Position numbers and translations under genes: made by a program. Source: Demequina maris (GTDB lineage Bacteria > Actinomycetota > Actinomycetes > Actinomycetales > Demequinaceae). Taken from it: 64,000 nt of DNA. Below the pieces are notes generated by a model that was given only the letters and a program-made list of their open reading frames with translations, did not search any database and was not told the origin of the DNA. Below, piece after piece: positions 1 through 11,647 of the stretch (its first letter is position 1; each line of letters opens with the position of its first letter). The stretch covers positions 1 to 64,000 of the forward strand of contig NZ_BBLX01000002.1 of the NCBI RefSeq assembly GCF_000971155.1, in the 5' to 3' direction.

Positions 1-25
1 GGCGCGCGTCATCATGTTCAGTCAT
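1..25 (-). CDS. 5' end of a gene running off the left edge
   Basis: A minus-strand ATG at 25 is preceded by a GGGGGAC ribosome-binding-like stretch, and the frame stays open to the window edge (M-T-E-H-D-D-A-R). Similar G-rich ribosome-binding sites precede gmd and rfbC on the same strand. If real, it is the first eight codons of the next gene after fcl in this locus. Nothing can be said about its function, and eight codons cannot exclude chance. Confidence 0.35.
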
Positions 26-100
26 TGTGGTCCCCCAGCAGTCCATCAAAGATGCCGGAAACTGTACCAGCGACCGATTGCCGCGCCGAAGCCGTCCAAG

Positions 101-1132
101 TCAGTCGCGCAGGGCTTCGACGTTCTCCTGGTACCACGCATAGGTACGGCGCAGGCCCTCCTCAAGGGAGATCTGCGCGGTCCACCCGAGCCGGGTCAGG
201 TGCGAGACGTCGAGGAGCTTCTGCGGTGTGCCGTCGGGCTTCGTCGTGTCCCACTCGGTGCGGCCGGCGAAGCCGGTCACCTGGGCGATGGTCTCGGCGA
301 TCTCCTTGATCGTGACGTCGGTGCCGGTGCCCACGTTGACCTGTGACGGCCCGTCGTAGTGCTCGAGCAGGTGGAGGCATGCGTCGGCCATGTCGTCCGC
401 GTGGAGGAATTCGCGCCGCGGCGTGCCGGTGCCCCAGTTGGTGACTGTCGGCGCTCCCGATCTGGCTGCCTCGTCGTAGCGTCGGATGAGCGCCGGGAGT
501 ACGTGGCTGCCCCGGAGAGAGAAATTGTCGTGGGGACCGTAGAGGTTCGTCGGCATCGCAGAGATCCATGCCTTGCCGTACTGGCGACGTGCGGCCTGGA
601 TGTGCAGGATGCCTGCGATCTTCGCGATGGCGTACGCGTCGTTGGTCGGCTCGAGGTGGCCGGTCAGCAGGCTGTCCTCGGGGATCGGCTGCGGCGCAAA
701 CTTGGGATAGATGCACGACGAGCCGAGGAACAGCAGCCGCTCGACGTCGTGGGCGATCGCCGCGTCGATGACGTTGGTCTGGATGCGGATGTTGTCGGAC
801 AGAAAGTCGACCGGGTACGTGCTGTTGGCGAGGATGCCGCCGACCTTCGCGGCGGCCAGCACCACGTAGCGGGGCTTGGTCTCGGCGAAGAACGCGAAGG
901 TGGCGTCGCGGTCCTTGAGGTCGAGGTCAGCCGACACGCGCCCCACCACGCTGGTGAAGCCCGCTGCCTCAAGGCGGCGCACGATAGCGCTGCCAACGAG
1001 CCCCCGGTGGCCCGCGACGTAGAACGTTGCCGTGTGGTCGAGCGGTGCCGGGGTGTACTCGACGCCGTCGACCGCCACGGAGGGTGAGATCAGGCCGCTC
1101 GCCACGACTGCAGGTCCACGACATCGTGCCAC
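101..1132 (-). CDS. fcl: GDP-L-fucose synthase
   Basis: Converts GDP-4-keto-6-deoxymannose to GDP-L-fucose by epimerisation and NADPH reduction, the last step of GDP-fucose supply for the polysaccharide. The protein is an extended short-chain dehydrogenase. It has the nucleotide-binding glycine motif [10 protein letters not shown], an LGSSCIYP segment and the catalytic YAIAK (Tyr-x-x-x-Lys) in an NDAYAIAK context typical of Fcl/WcaG. It overlaps the 3' end of gmd by 43 nt when read from the ATG at 1132, so the two are one operon. The start is uncertain: family members usually begin a few residues before the glycine motif, so an in-frame GTG (for example at 1102) may be used, giving a shorter overlap. 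Function is confident; the start is not. Confidence 0.93.
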   Translation of the reverse strand: MARCRGPAVVASGLISPSVAVDGVEYTPAPLDHTATFYVAGHRGLVGSAIVRRLEAAGFTSVVGRVSADLDLKDRDATFAFFAETKPRYVVLAAAKVGGILANSTYPVDFLSDNIRIQTNVIDAAIAHDVERLLFLGSSCIYPKFAPQPIPEDSLLTGHLEPTNDAYAIAKIAGILHIQAARRQYGKAWISAMPTNLYGPHDNFSLRGSHVLPALIRRYDEAARSGAPTVTNWGTGTPRREFLHADDMADACLHLLEHYDGPSQVNVGTGTDVTIKEIAETIAQVTGFAGRTEWDTTKPDGTPQKLLDVSHLTRLGWTAQISLEEGLRRTYAWYQENVEALRD

Positions 1133-2121
1133 GGCTTGGCCTCGTAGCCGATGGCGTCGAGGTCGGCGTCCACCATGAGCCGCGCGAGAGCGCGGCCGTC
1201 GACGGTGGCCTCCCAGCCCAGCATCTCCTTCGCCTTCGAGGCGTCGCCGATGAGGGCGTCGACCTCGGAGGGGCGCAGGTAGCGCTCGTCGAACTTCACG
1301 TGGTCGTGCCAGTCGAGGTCGACGCGCGCGAAGGACTCCTCGAGGAAGTCGCGGACGGTGAGGCCCACGCCTGTCGCGAGCACGAAGTCGTCCGGCTCAT
1401 CGGCCTGCAGCATGCGCCACATGCCCTCGACGTACTCGGCGGCGTAACCCCAGTCACGGACCGCGTCGAGGTTGCCCAGCCACAGGTCGTCCTGCAGCCC
1501 CGCCTTGATGTGCGCGGCGGCACGGGTGATCTTGCGGGTCACGAAGGTCTCGCCGCGGCGCGGCGACTCGTGGTTGAAGAGGATGCCGTTGACAGCGAAC
1601 ATGCCGTAAGCCTCGCGGTAGTTCTTTGTCACCCAGTAGGAGTAGACCTTCGCCGCGCCGTAAGGGCTCCGCGGGTAGAACGGCGTGCCTTCGTCCTGCG
1701 GCGGCGGCGAGGCGCCGAACATCTCCGACGACGACGCCTGGTAGAAGCGCGTGTCGATGCCGGCCATGCGCACGGCCTCGAGCAGGCGCACCGAGCCGAT
1801 GCCGGTGGTGTCGCCGGTGTGCTCGGGCTCGTCGAAGCTCACTCGGACGTGCGACTGCGCGGCGAGGTTATAGACCTCGTCGGGATTGATACCAGCGAGC
1901 AACGACACGAGCCGTGCGCCATCGGACAGGTCCCCGTAGTGGAGGAACAGCCGAGCCTCCGGCTCGTGCGGATCCACGTACAGGTGGTCGATGCGCTGCG
2001 TGTTGAACGACGACGAACGGCGGATCAGGCCGTGCACCTCGTAACCCTTGCTCAGCAGCAGTTCTGCCAGATATGAGCCGTCTTGACCGGTGATGCCCGT
2101 GATGAAGGCCTTCTTCGGCAT
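1090..2121 (-). CDS. gmd: GDP-mannose 4,6-dehydratase
   Basis: Converts GDP-D-mannose to GDP-4-keto-6-deoxymannose, the first committed step to GDP-L-fucose. Length is 343 residues, normal for the family. Visible motifs are the N-terminal [18 protein letters not shown]-binding loop, the SSSEMFG active-site segment and the YGAAK (Tyr-x-x-x-Lys) catalytic pair. The ATG at 2121 is chosen over an upstream in-frame start because the protein then begins MPKKAFITG, as Gmd proteins do, and a GAGGGGGG ribosome-binding site lies just upstream. It is followed by overlapping fcl. The gene looks as GC-rich as the core genes of the window, unlike much of the glycosyltransferase region. Confidence 0.96.
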   Translation of the reverse strand: MPKKAFITGITGQDGSYLAELLLSKGYEVHGLIRRSSSFNTQRIDHLYVDPHEPEARLFLHYGDLSDGARLVSLLAGINPDEVYNLAAQSHVRVSFDEPEHTGDTTGIGSVRLLEAVRMAGIDTRFYQASSSEMFGASPPPQDEGTPFYPRSPYGAAKVYSYWVTKNYREAYGMFAVNGILFNHESPRRGETFVTRKITRAAAHIKAGLQDDLWLGNLDAVRDWGYAAEYVEGMWRMLQADEPDDFVLATGVGLTVRDFLEESFARVDLDWHDHVKFDERYLRPSEVDALIGDASKAKEMLGWEATVDGRALARLMVDADLDAIGYEAKPWHDVVDLQSWRAA

Positions 2122-2219
2122 GATTCCCCCCTCAAGCCTCAGCGTGGGAGCGGACATGCGCTCCTACTGCGGACTATAGCCAGAATGTCCGAAATGAGGG
2201 AAGGGGGTGGAAGCCTCCG

Positions 2220-3593
2220 CTACTTGTTGGCAGCTTCCTCTTCGTAGGTGTAGCCGTAGCGGCCGTAGCCGTAGGCGTCTGGACCGCGCGCCGGGAGCAT
2301 CGAGAGCACGAGGCCCGAGACGTGCGCGCCGACCGTCTCGAGGGACTGGAGCGCGCTATCAAGCTGCGGCGCATGGGTCTTGCCCGCCGCGACGATCACG
2401 ACGGCGCCGCCGACGAGCTTCGCGAGGACCGCGGCGTCGGTCACGGGCAGCAGCGGCGGCGCGTCATAGAGGACCACGTCGAAGCGTGCGTCGAGTTGCT
2501 TGATGAGCTCGTCCATGCGCGACGAGCCGAGAAGCTCAGACGGATTTGGGGGGATCGAGCCCGCCGGCAGCAGGTGGAGCTCGCTGCGGCCCCACCGCTG
2601 GATTGCGTGGTCGAGATCAAGGCGGCCGATGAGCACGTCGGTGAGGCCGACGGAGGCCTCGATGCCCATGTATTGCGCCATCTTGGGGCGCCGCAGATCT
2701 GCCCCGACCAGGAGCACGCGAGCGCCGGCATCCGCGAGGGTGATCGCGAGGTTGGCGGCCGTCGTGGACTTGCCCTCCGAGGGAATGGACGAGGTGATGA
2801 CGAAGCTGCGCGCGGAACGCTCGGTATCCAGGAACTGGAGGTTGGTGCGGAGCGTCCGGAAGGATTCCGCTCGGGGGCTGCGCGCGTCCTCGTGGACGAT
2901 GAGCGGCCGCTGCTTGGCCTTGGGATCGAAGACGATTCCACCAAGAACGGGCGTGTCTGTGACGCGCTCGATGTCGCGTTCGTTGCGGATACGAGTGTCG
3001 AGCGTGGCCCGGAGCAGGGCGACGGCAACCCCGATAGCGAGTCCGACCAGGAGCCCAAGCGCAGCATTGAGCGCCTTCTTCGGGTTGACCGGGTATTGCG
3101 GCACCTCCGCCTGCTGGACCACCGTGAGGCTCACGGGCGAGCCACCAGCGCTGTCCGTCGTCTCGATGTCCTCGACGACGTCGATGAGCTGGTTCGCGGC
3201 CTCGGTCGCGAGCGACGCCGCGAACACCGGGTCAGAGTCGGAAACAGCGATGTCAATCACCGAGGTATTGAGAGGCGTCGAGGCGGAGATCTTTCCTCGA
3301 AGCTGCGCGACGCTGAGATCGAGGTGCAGGTTGTCGATAGTCGGCTGGAGCACCGCGGACGTACCGATGAGGTCCGCGTAGGTCTTCACACGCTGTTGAG
3401 TGAAACTGTTACCTTGTGCGAGGTCGGAGACCGTGGAGCCGCCGGAGGTAGAGACGAATACCTTCGACGATGCGGAATACGTCGGAGTGGCCACGAGCGA
3501 GTATGCGAGACCCGCAGCCCCGCCGAGCACCGCGAGTACTAGGATCAGGACCCAGTTCTTGCGCAGGATCCGGACGTAGTCCTGTAGCTCCAC
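2220..3593 (-). CDS. Wzz/BY-kinase fusion, polysaccharide chain-length and tyrosine autokinase (copy 1)
   Basis: 458 residues. The N-terminal half is a Wzz/CapA-type membrane domain: a first membrane segment near residues 12-32, an extracytoplasmic portion and a second segment around ALGLLVGLAIGV. The C-terminal half is a cytoplasmic bacterial tyrosine kinase with Walker A SSIPSEGKST near residue 270, an LLVGADLRRP Walker A' motif and a VVLYDAPPLLP Walker B-like stretch. It ends in a tyrosine cluster (YGYGRYGYTY), the expected autophosphorylation tail. Such proteins control polymer length and export of Wzy-type polysaccharides. The GTG at 3593 is preferred because AGAGGAAG lies at good spacing and the paralogue at 20327 starts at the same point (VELQDY versus VELTDY). 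It diverges from the initiating sugar transferase. The two paralogues lie 17 kb apart, around most of the locus. Confidence 0.9.
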   Translation of the reverse strand: MELQDYVRILRKNWVLILVLAVLGGAAGLAYSLVATPTYSASSKVFVSTSGGSTVSDLAQGNSFTQQRVKTYADLIGTSAVLQPTIDNLHLDLSVAQLRGKISASTPLNTSVIDIAVSDSDPVFAASLATEAANQLIDVVEDIETTDSAGGSPVSLTVVQQAEVPQYPVNPKKALNAALGLLVGLAIGVAVALLRATLDTRIRNERDIERVTDTPVLGGIVFDPKAKQRPLIVHEDARSPRAESFRTLRTNLQFLDTERSARSFVITSSIPSEGKSTTAANLAITLADAGARVLLVGADLRRPKMAQYMGIEASVGLTDVLIGRLDLDHAIQRWGRSELHLLPAGSIPPNPSELLGSSRMDELIKQLDARFDVVLYDAPPLLPVTDAAVLAKLVGGAVVIVAAGKTHAPQLDSALQSLETVGAHVSGLVLSMLPARGPDAYGYGRYGYTYEEEAANK

Positions 3594-3723
3594 GTGTCTT
3601 CCTCTTGTTCTCTCGCGAACACTCGAGGGCGCGCCCCCCGGCGACCACCAATATTGCCATGACGGGGTACCCGCGATGGACGCGATGTCGAACACAGGTC
3701 ACAGCCCGGGTACCCTTGCGTGC

Positions 3724-5208
3724 ATGGTAGCCACGGGGGGCGAGACGCTTCGACGCGCCTCGACGCAACGAATGTTTGGCGCGCGGGGATGGGCGCGCAA
3801 GTACGAGCTGCGGCTCTTTGTGACGGACACGCTCGTTGTGTCACTTGTAATGATCGGCGCTCACGCCGTGCGATTCGGGTGGGATCCGTTGGTCGGAGTT
3901 ACGGGGCACGCCTCCCCCGCGTACTGGCAAGTCACAGTAATTGTCGGGGTGCTGTGGGTACTTCAACTCGGATGGACCCGCTCGCGCGAGGCGTTGGTGC
4001 TCGGCCATGGACCTCAGGAGTTCCAGCGCGTGGTTCGAGCGTCGTGGAACACCTTCACGATTGTTGCCATCGTCGGTTTCTTGACGCAGTGGCAAGTGAG
4101 CCGCGGCTATCTGCTTTTTGCAATCCCGCTTGGCACCGCAGCGCTCGCGGTGTATCGCGCCGCGTGGCGTACATGGATGCATGGCCAGCGAGATCGAGGA
4201 GAGCTCCTCGCGCAGGTGATTGTCGTCGGCCCGATGTTGACTTCCCAGCAGATGATCCGGCGCATCCAGCGATCTCGGCGGGCGGGCTATAGCGTCATCG
4301 GTGCGTGCCTCCCTGCGGGTCACCAGTTCGTGGATGCAGACATGCACGACATTCCGCTTCTGGGCGCGGTGGAGAACGCTGCTGAGATCGCCAAGCGTGA
4401 GAACGCCGAGTTTGTGCTGCTCTCGGGGACTGATGCAATGTCACTTCGCGAGTCTCGCCAGCTCGGGTGGGAACTCGAGGGCACCGGCATCGGTCTCATT
4501 GTCGCGCCCGCCATGGTCGATGTAGCCGGACCTCGAGTCTCGATGAGCCCAGTCGAGGGCCTCCCGCTGCTGCACGTTGACATCCCTCGCTTCGAGGGGG
4601 GCAAGTACTTCCTCAAGGAGGCCGGCGATCGTCTCACGGCGCTGATGTTGCTCGCGGTGGGTGCTGTACCGATGCTAGTCGTGGCCGCCCTCATCAAGGT
4701 CACGAGTCCGGGACCCGTGTTCTTCAGGCAGGAGCGCATTGGCCGCGACCATGAGCCATTCGCGATGATAAAGTTCCGCTCAATGTATGTCGATGCCGAG
4801 CACCGGATACAGGAGCTGCGCGAGCGCCAGCGCGCTGAGGGCAATGAAGTCCTGTTCAAGATGAAGGACGACCCCCGAGTTACACCGGTCGGACGGTTCT
4901 TGCGCCGGTTCAGCATCGACGAGGTGCCGCAGCTCATCAACGTATTAGTGGGCGACATGTCGATCGTGGGTCCGCGCCCGCCGTTGAGGACCGAGGTGGA
5001 ACAATGGGATGACGCGCGCGTAGGGCGGCGTCAACTCGTGAAGCCCGGAATTACCGGACTTTGGCAGGTGAGTGGACGAAGCGACCTCTCGTGGGATGAG
5101 AGCGTTCGACTCGACCTGTATTACACGGAGAACTGGAGCCTCGCTGGCGACTTCGTCATTGTGTTGAGAACGGTCGGAGCGGTGCTGTTCGGCCGTGGCG
5201 CGTATTAG
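3724..5208 (+). CDS. Initiating sugar-phosphate transferase (polyprenyl glycosylphosphotransferase)
   Basis: Transfers the first sugar-1-phosphate to undecaprenyl phosphate to start the repeat unit. About 494 residues: N-terminal membrane segments, a central CoA-binding-like domain (VIVVGPMLTSQQM region), another membrane segment (LMLLAVGAVPMLVVAALI) and the C-terminal bacterial sugar transferase domain. That domain shows RQERIGRD, IKFRSM, GPRPPL, KPGITGLWQVSGRS and a terminal LDLYYTENWS block, as in WcaJ/WbaP enzymes. The ATG at 3724 is tentative: it has no ribosome-binding site but lies 7 nt after a TACCCT -10-like hexamer (3711-3716), suggesting a leaderless transcript. In-frame ATGs at 3676 and 3685 would lengthen it. 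Which sugar is transferred cannot be read from the sequence. Confidence 0.9.
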   Translation: MVATGGETLRRASTQRMFGARGWARKYELRLFVTDTLVVSLVMIGAHAVRFGWDPLVGVTGHASPAYWQVTVIVGVLWVLQLGWTRSREALVLGHGPQEFQRVVRASWNTFTIVAIVGFLTQWQVSRGYLLFAIPLGTAALAVYRAAWRTWMHGQRDRGELLAQVIVVGPMLTSQQMIRRIQRSRRAGYSVIGACLPAGHQFVDADMHDIPLLGAVENAAEIAKRENAEFVLLSGTDAMSLRESRQLGWELEGTGIGLIVAPAMVDVAGPRVSMSPVEGLPLLHVDIPRFEGGKYFLKEAGDRLTALMLLAVGAVPMLVVAALIKVTSPGPVFFRQERIGRDHEPFAMIKFRSMYVDAEHRIQELRERQRAEGNEVLFKMKDDPRVTPVGRFLRRFSIDEVPQLINVLVGDMSIVGPRPPLRTEVEQWDDARVGRRQLVKPGITGLWQVSGRSDLSWDESVRLDLYYTENWSLAGDFVIVLRTVGAVLFGRGAY

Positions 5209-5541
5209 GCTCCGCACGAATCACGGCACCTGACAGCGACACCAGCAGTTCGCGCTTCATTACCGCACGGAAAACGGAGCGCATCGAGGAGCGAGCTCAG
5301 GAGCCCAATCGAAGGACTGCACTTCGCTTTCTAGACCAAGTGAGCTGGGGACAGTGGCCGGCGTCGGCTCTGAGGTTATGGGGATTGCGCTACACGCAAA
5401 CTAGTGCGATCGCTACCGCGGTAACCAACCCCGTCCGAGGGCTACGATGTCATTCGGCGCTAGACGGGCGATGGCAGAGGCACGGCGACTCAACGACGTC
5501 AAGGGGCTTCTTTAGCACTTTGACCCCAGTCTGCCTTGGCG
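5209..5541. other. Gene-free convergent interval
   Basis: 333 nt between the 3' ends of the sugar transferase and rfbA. Short open frames here have poor codon use and no ribosome-binding site. No strong terminator hairpin, repeat or RNA is visible. It looks less GC-rich than the core genes of the window. Confidence 0.5.
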
Positions 5542-6411
5542 CTACCCGTGGTACCGAAGCACCGATCGAAGGTAATCGCCGTAGCCCGACTTGGGGTAGG
5601 CGCCTGCGCGCTCAAGCAATTCGTCGTCTGAGAGGAAACCGCGGCGCCACGCGACTTCTTCGGGCGCGCCAATGCTGAGACCCTGACGGTGCTGGACCGT
5701 GTGAACGAACTCGGACGCTTCGAGCAGCGAATCAAAGGTGCCGGTGTCGAGCCAGGCGGTGCCTCGTGGAAGGACCTCGACCTTCAACTTGCCACGCTCG
5801 AGGTAGTGCCTATTGACGTCCGTAATCTCGTACTCACCACGGGCACTCGGGGGGAGGCTCCGGGCGATCTCCACGACTTCGTTGTCGTAGAAATAGAGCC
5901 CCGGTACCGCGAAGTTTGACTTGGGGCTCGCTGGCTTCTCCTCCAGAGAGACGGCGGTGCCGGATTCATCGAACTCGACAACGCCGTAGGCGGAAGGGTC
6001 CGACACGTGGAACGCGAACACGGCTGCTCCATCGAGTTCCTGGAAGCGTGTGAGGCGGTGCCCAAGGCCGGGGCCGTAGAAGATGTTGTCGCCCAGGACC
6101 AGAGCGACGCGGTCGTCACCGATGAAGTCAGCGCCCAGAACAAATGCTTGCGCGAGCCCGTTCGGCTCTGGCTGCAGGGCATACGTGATGTGGATTCCGA
6201 ACTGCGCCCCGTCACCTAGCAGGCGCCTGAACTGTTCAGCGTCATGCGGTGTCGTGATGATCAATACTTCATCGATACCCGCGAGGATGAGCGTTGAAAG
6301 CGGGTAGTAGATCATCGGCTTGTCGTACACGGGCACGAGCTGCTTGCTCACCCCCATGGTGATCGGGTGCAGGCGTGTGCCAGAGCCCCCTGCGAGGATG
6401 ATTCCTTTCAT
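5542..6411 (-). CDS. rfbA: Glucose-1-phosphate thymidylyltransferase
   Basis: Makes dTDP-glucose from glucose-1-phosphate and dTTP, the first step of dTDP-L-rhamnose synthesis. 289 residues, the standard RfbA/RmlA length. The N-terminus [18 protein letters not shown] is the nucleotide-binding signature, followed by [16 protein letters not shown] and GDNIFYG. The ATG at 6411 has GGGAGG upstream. It lies 11 nt after rfbB in an rfbC-rfbB-rfbA operon. Codon use looks less GC-biased than rfbB and rfbC, so this gene may have a different recent history from its operon partners. Confidence 0.96.
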   Translation of the reverse strand: MKGIILAGGSGTRLHPITMGVSKQLVPVYDKPMIYYPLSTLILAGIDEVLIITTPHDAEQFRRLLGDGAQFGIHITYALQPEPNGLAQAFVLGADFIGDDRVALVLGDNIFYGPGLGHRLTRFQELDGAAVFAFHVSDPSAYGVVEFDESGTAVSLEEKPASPKSNFAVPGLYFYDNEVVEIARSLPPSARGEYEITDVNRHYLERGKLKVEVLPRGTAWLDTGTFDSLLEASEFVHTVQHRQGLSIGAPEEVAWRRGFLSDDELLERAGAYPKSGYGDYLRSVLRYHG

Positions 6412-6422
6412 CGTTGCCTCCC

Positions 6423-8023
<1,601 letters not shown>

Positions 8024-8066
8024 GGTCCCCCCTTGACCAGTCGGCGTCCACCTTACCCGGGTCGCC

Positions 8067-8072
8067 TACAAT
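8067..8072 (+). promoter_or_regulatory. -10 element of a probable leaderless rfbD promoter
   Basis: TACAAT lies 8 nt before the rfbD ATG, so transcription should start at or next to the start codon. No ribosome-binding site is present upstream of that ATG, in agreement. A convincing -35 at 16-18 nt is not seen; a TTGACC further upstream is spaced too far. Confidence 0.5.
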
Positions 8073-8080
8073 CCGTGACC

Positions 8081-8941
8081 ATGTTGATTGAGGGAACGAC
8101 GTGGGTGGTCATTGGCGCCCGTGGCATGTTGGGGCAGGACCTTTGCGCGCGAGCGCAGGCTCGGGGCGCGGTGGTGGTGGCTCTCGACCAAGACGATGCG
8201 GATATACGCAGGGCCGGCTCAGTGGCGGCGGCGGTACCTGCTTGCGATGTCGTCGTGAACTGCGCCGCCTACACCGCGGTCGATCAGGCCGAGCAAGACG
8301 AGGCACGTGCTTTCGCAGTCAACGCCGTAGGTGCTGGAAATGCTGCAGCTGTCGCGAAGGCTCGCCACGCTCGATTCGTTCAGGTATCGACTGACTATGT
8401 GTTTGCCGGCAACGCGCCGGTCGCTTACCCGGAGGACGCGGCGAGAGCGCCGCTCTCCGCCTACGGACGGACCAAGGCTGCGGGCGAGGAAGCAGTTGAG
8501 TCGAGCGGAGCGGACAGCCTAATTGTGCGGACTGCGTGGCTCTACGGTGCGCACGGCCCCTGCTTTCCGAAGACGATCGCCAAGGCAGGGAAGGAGCGCG
8601 GCGCGCTTCAAGTCGTCGACGACCAGATCGGTCAGCCGACCTGGACCTGTGACCTCGCGGAGTTCATCATCGACCTCGTGGAGGCGGACGTGCCCAGTGG
8701 CATCTACCATGGCACGTCCGGCGGCCAGGCGTCGTGGTTCGACTTTGCACGTGAAGTCGTTGCCGCTGCGGGCCTTGGTGACATTGTGACCGCGATTGAC
8801 TCATCGAGCCATGTGCGGCCGGCACCGAGACCACCGTGGTCCGTTCTCGGCCACGATGCTGCGAGGCGCTTCGGCGTCAAGACCATCGGCAACTGGCGAG
8901 ACCGTTGGCGCGAAGCCGCGCCGGCGGTCCTGGGCGCGTAG
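8081..8941 (+). CDS. rfbD: dTDP-4-dehydrorhamnose reductase
   Basis: Reduces dTDP-4-keto-rhamnose to dTDP-L-rhamnose, completing the pathway. 286 residues. It has the VVIGARGMLGQDL cofactor loop, VNCAAYTAVDQAE, QVSTDYVFAG and the YGRTKAAGE Tyr/Lys catalytic motif of RfbD/RmlD. The ATG at 8081 is preferred over in-frame upstream codons because the protein then starts just before the glycine motif and the upstream sequence belongs to rfbC on the other strand. Split from the rfbCBA operon and divergently transcribed, with less GC-biased codon use than rfbB and rfbC. Confidence 0.95.
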   Translation: MLIEGTTWVVIGARGMLGQDLCARAQARGAVVVALDQDDADIRRAGSVAAAVPACDVVVNCAAYTAVDQAEQDEARAFAVNAVGAGNAAAVAKARHARFVQVSTDYVFAGNAPVAYPEDAARAPLSAYGRTKAAGEEAVESSGADSLIVRTAWLYGAHGPCFPKTIAKAGKERGALQVVDDQIGQPTWTCDLAEFIIDLVEADVPSGIYHGTSGGQASWFDFAREVVAAAGLGDIVTAIDSSSHVRPAPRPPWSVLGHDAARRFGVKTIGNWRDRWREAAPAVLGA

Positions 8942-9155
8942 TGAGTACGCAGGATAGCGGTGCCCGTCGCAGCTCCGCAGGCGCCTCTGGAGCCCTTGGT
9001 TGTATCCGACGTCGAGGCGACCGCCAGCGGCGACGGCGGGACGGCGCTTCCCCGCTTTGCGCGGGTCCGGTCTCGTCGATGTACATGGTGCAGGCGGAGA
9101 GCGGCATACTGGGGGCCGCATGTTTTCACGAACGACTCTCGGACGGACCCAACAA

Positions 9156-10190
9156 ATGAAAATCGCGAGCGCCGTCTTCATCGCGGGAAGTTCACGGTCG
9201 GGAACGACGCTGCTGTCTCGAGCGGTTGGGCTAAACTCGCAGGTCCATTCGACGCCGGAACTTCACTTCGTAGGCGAATTGTGGGACCCGTCGAGTGCGC
9301 GGCCAGTAGCTTCCGCGTCAGAGATCGCTAACGGCTTGGAACGGGCCGGTGAGGGACGCTATTTGCGTGATTCGGACCCCGCGCGGACCCGGCGGCGCGG
9401 TGCAGCGTTGTTGGTCGCTTCAGGTGGGGAATCCGCGCGCCCTGCAGAGATCCTCCTCCGATACCTAGACCAAGTGGCAGATGACAATGAAGTTGCCGTT
9501 GTTTGTGAGCAGACTCCAGCGAATGTGTACTTCATCGCTCCGCTTCTTGAAGCTCTGCCGCAGGCGCTAGTGCTCGGCATCGTTCGCGATCCGCGCGACG
9601 TCCTTCTGTCACAGAAGCGCTGGTGGCGGCAGGTCTTTCAGGGCGGCAAGTTCCCCTATCGCCATATTCCTTGGCGAGTGACTTTGCGCCGGTGGGCCGA
9701 CTACAACCCGATAGTCATGGCGCTCATGTGGAAACGGGCCGCCGAGGCACTGGTCAAGGCACGTGGCCACGAACGGGTTAAGGTCGTGGTCTACGAGGAG
9801 CTTGTGGCGGATCCGCACGTGTCGCTCCGGGGGATCGCGGACTTCATCGGTGTGCCTTTCGAGACGCAGATGGCGGATGTGCCCCGACGCAACTCGTCGC
9901 ATCGTGCAGATGCGGGCACCGGCCTGGGGATGGACGCGTCGTCGGCGGGCCGCTGGACTGCGGGCCTTTCCGCCGGGGAAGTGTGGCTTTGCGAACGCAC
10001 TGTCTTCCCGACCGCTGACGAGTTCGGCTACACGCGATCATCCACGCGATTCCCCGCGGGCTCTGTAGTTTGGTCGATTCTGAAGACGGCGCCCAAGTTG
10101 TTGGTTTCCCTCATTCTCAGGCTGGGCTCGCCACGGCAGGCATGGCGAACGTTGCGCGCGCGGACTGGTCACACGGCTTCTGCCCCGTGA
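9156..10190 (+). CDS. PAPS-dependent sulfotransferase family protein 1
   Basis: Likely transfers sulfate from PAPS to a sugar hydroxyl of the polysaccharide or its lipid-linked unit. The 5'-phosphosulfate-binding P-loop is near the N-terminus (FIAGSSRSGTTLLSRAV), and the 3'-phosphate-binding motif appears as GIVRDPRDVLLSQ. About 344 residues. ATG 9156 has only a weak GGACGGA upstream; the in-frame ATG at 9120, preceded by GGGGGCCGC, would add 12 residues and is a real alternative. Lies between rfbD and a glycosyltransferase on the same strand. Substrate is not predictable. Confidence 0.82.
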   Translation: MKIASAVFIAGSSRSGTTLLSRAVGLNSQVHSTPELHFVGELWDPSSARPVASASEIANGLERAGEGRYLRDSDPARTRRRGAALLVASGGESARPAEILLRYLDQVADDNEVAVVCEQTPANVYFIAPLLEALPQALVLGIVRDPRDVLLSQKRWWRQVFQGGKFPYRHIPWRVTLRRWADYNPIVMALMWKRAAEALVKARGHERVKVVVYEELVADPHVSLRGIADFIGVPFETQMADVPRRNSSHRADAGTGLGMDASSAGRWTAGLSAGEVWLCERTVFPTADEFGYTRSSTRFPAGSVVWSILKTAPKLLVSLILRLGSPRQAWRTLRARTGHTASAP

Positions 10191-10226
10191 GAACGGCACA
10201 CTGCGGTAAATAGGAAGGAAGGACTC

Positions 10227-11351
10227 GTGGGAAAGAGCGTCGCCATTATTGGAACGCGTGGCTACCCGAGCTACTATGGCGGCTTCGAGACGGCTGTCAG
10301 GAAGGTCGCGCCGTACTTGGCCGCGCGTGGCTGGGACGTTACTGTCTATGGGCGCCGGGGCGCCGCGCGGATAGATGACCCGGATCGGGACCACAGCGTG
10401 CACACTTCTGTCACTTGGGGGCTTGAATCGAAGTCGTTGAGCACGCTGTCATATGGACTCAGCGCATCCGCGGTCGCGGCAATTCGAAGGCACGATGTCG
10501 CCCTCGTCATGAACGTTGCCAATGGCTTCTTCCTGCCGTTTCTCCGTGCCCGAGGAGTCAAGACCGTGGTCAATGTGGACGGCATCGAGTGGGAGCGCGC
10601 CAAGTGGGGAAGGACCGCGTCGAACGTCTTCCTCGCGGGCGCTCGTGCGACGGCGAAGTACGCCGACTCGATTGTTTGCGACTCGGTGCGCATCCAGTCG
10701 CGGTGGCGAGGGGAGTTCGACGTCGACGGAGTGTTCATACCTTACGGTGCCGACAGTGTCGAAGATCCGCCGGTGCCTCTCGGCCTTGAGCGCCGCGGCT
10801 ATGTGCTGCTCGTCGCGCGGTTCGTCCCGGAGAATACGGTCGAAGAATTCATTGCCGCCGTGGACGCGCTACCAATCACGACGACCGTCGTGATTGTCGG
10901 GTCAGCCGGATACCCTTCTCCCATCGAGGATGCGGTTGCGCGGCTCGCGGAGCGACGGCAGCACGTCCAGTGGCTCGGGCACGTGAGTGACGACGCGTTG
11001 CTCGCCGCACTTTGGTACCACGCCGGGGCCTATTTCCACGGGCACTCCGTCGGCGGAACCAACCCCGCACTTGTTCAGGCAATGGCAGCAGGCGCGCCCG
11101 TGGTCGCCCGCGACACGGAGTTCAACCGAGAGGTGCTCGCGGATACCGCGGCGGCGTTCGTGGAGCCGACGTCAGAGGCCATCGCCGAAGGCATCTCAAG
11201 GGTGCTTCGCAGCCCAGCATTGCAGGAGTCGGCGTCCATGCGCGCGCGATCTCGGGCTGCTGAGCATTACACCTGGGACGGAATCTGCGCGCTCTACGAG
11301 CGCGCTCTGGTTGATGCATTGAACGAGGGGTCGAAGCGGCGGCTCATCTAG
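10227..11351 (+). CDS. Glycosyltransferase, DUF1972/rhamnosyltransferase-like with GT4 C-terminus
   Basis: Probable cytoplasmic glycosyltransferase adding a sugar to the lipid-linked repeat unit. 374 residues. The N-terminus VAIIGTRGYPSYYGGFET is characteristic of DUF1972 proteins, many of which are rhamnosyltransferases. The C-terminal half shows a GT4-type nucleotide-sugar-binding region (YVLLVARFVPENTVEEFI, then GTNPALVQAMAAGAPVVA). The GTG at 10227 has AAGGAAGGA just upstream. Follows sulfotransferase 1 by 36 nt and is probably co-transcribed. Because dTDP-rhamnose is made by this locus, rhamnose is a reasonable but unproven donor sugar. Confidence 0.85.
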   Translation: MGKSVAIIGTRGYPSYYGGFETAVRKVAPYLAARGWDVTVYGRRGAARIDDPDRDHSVHTSVTWGLESKSLSTLSYGLSASAVAAIRRHDVALVMNVANGFFLPFLRARGVKTVVNVDGIEWERAKWGRTASNVFLAGARATAKYADSIVCDSVRIQSRWRGEFDVDGVFIPYGADSVEDPPVPLGLERRGYVLLVARFVPENTVEEFIAAVDALPITTTVVIVGSAGYPSPIEDAVARLAERRQHVQWLGHVSDDALLAALWYHAGAYFHGHSVGGTNPALVQAMAAGAPVVARDTEFNREVLADTAAAFVEPTSEAIAEGISRVLRSPALQESASMRARSRAAEHYTWDGICALYERALVDALNEGSKRRLI

Positions 11352-11647
11352 CCGCTCGGCGGGCCCGTTGCGGACGGCTGCCGAGTCTTGCAGTTGCCGC
11401 GGCGGCGCTAACCGAGAGGCTTCGGGACAAGTATCCACGACGGCGGCGACCGGAAGCGGTCTCCACTGCCATTTCGTGTCGTTCGGCAACAGCCGGTGAT
11501 CGCTATGGGGTTTGGCAATTGGCATCTACGGTCGATATGCCGACGTGGGCAAGACCGCGACGCGCGCAACGGCGACCGGGCCAACGAGGATTGGGTGCCA
11601 GACGTCTAAGGATTGGGGGCCGCGGCGGTGTTTGCTGGTTAGGGGTG

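Noticed and set aside
5340..5678. A 112-codon plus-strand open frame after the sugar transferase
   Set aside because: No ribosome-binding site, poor codon use and overlap with the 3' end of rfbA.
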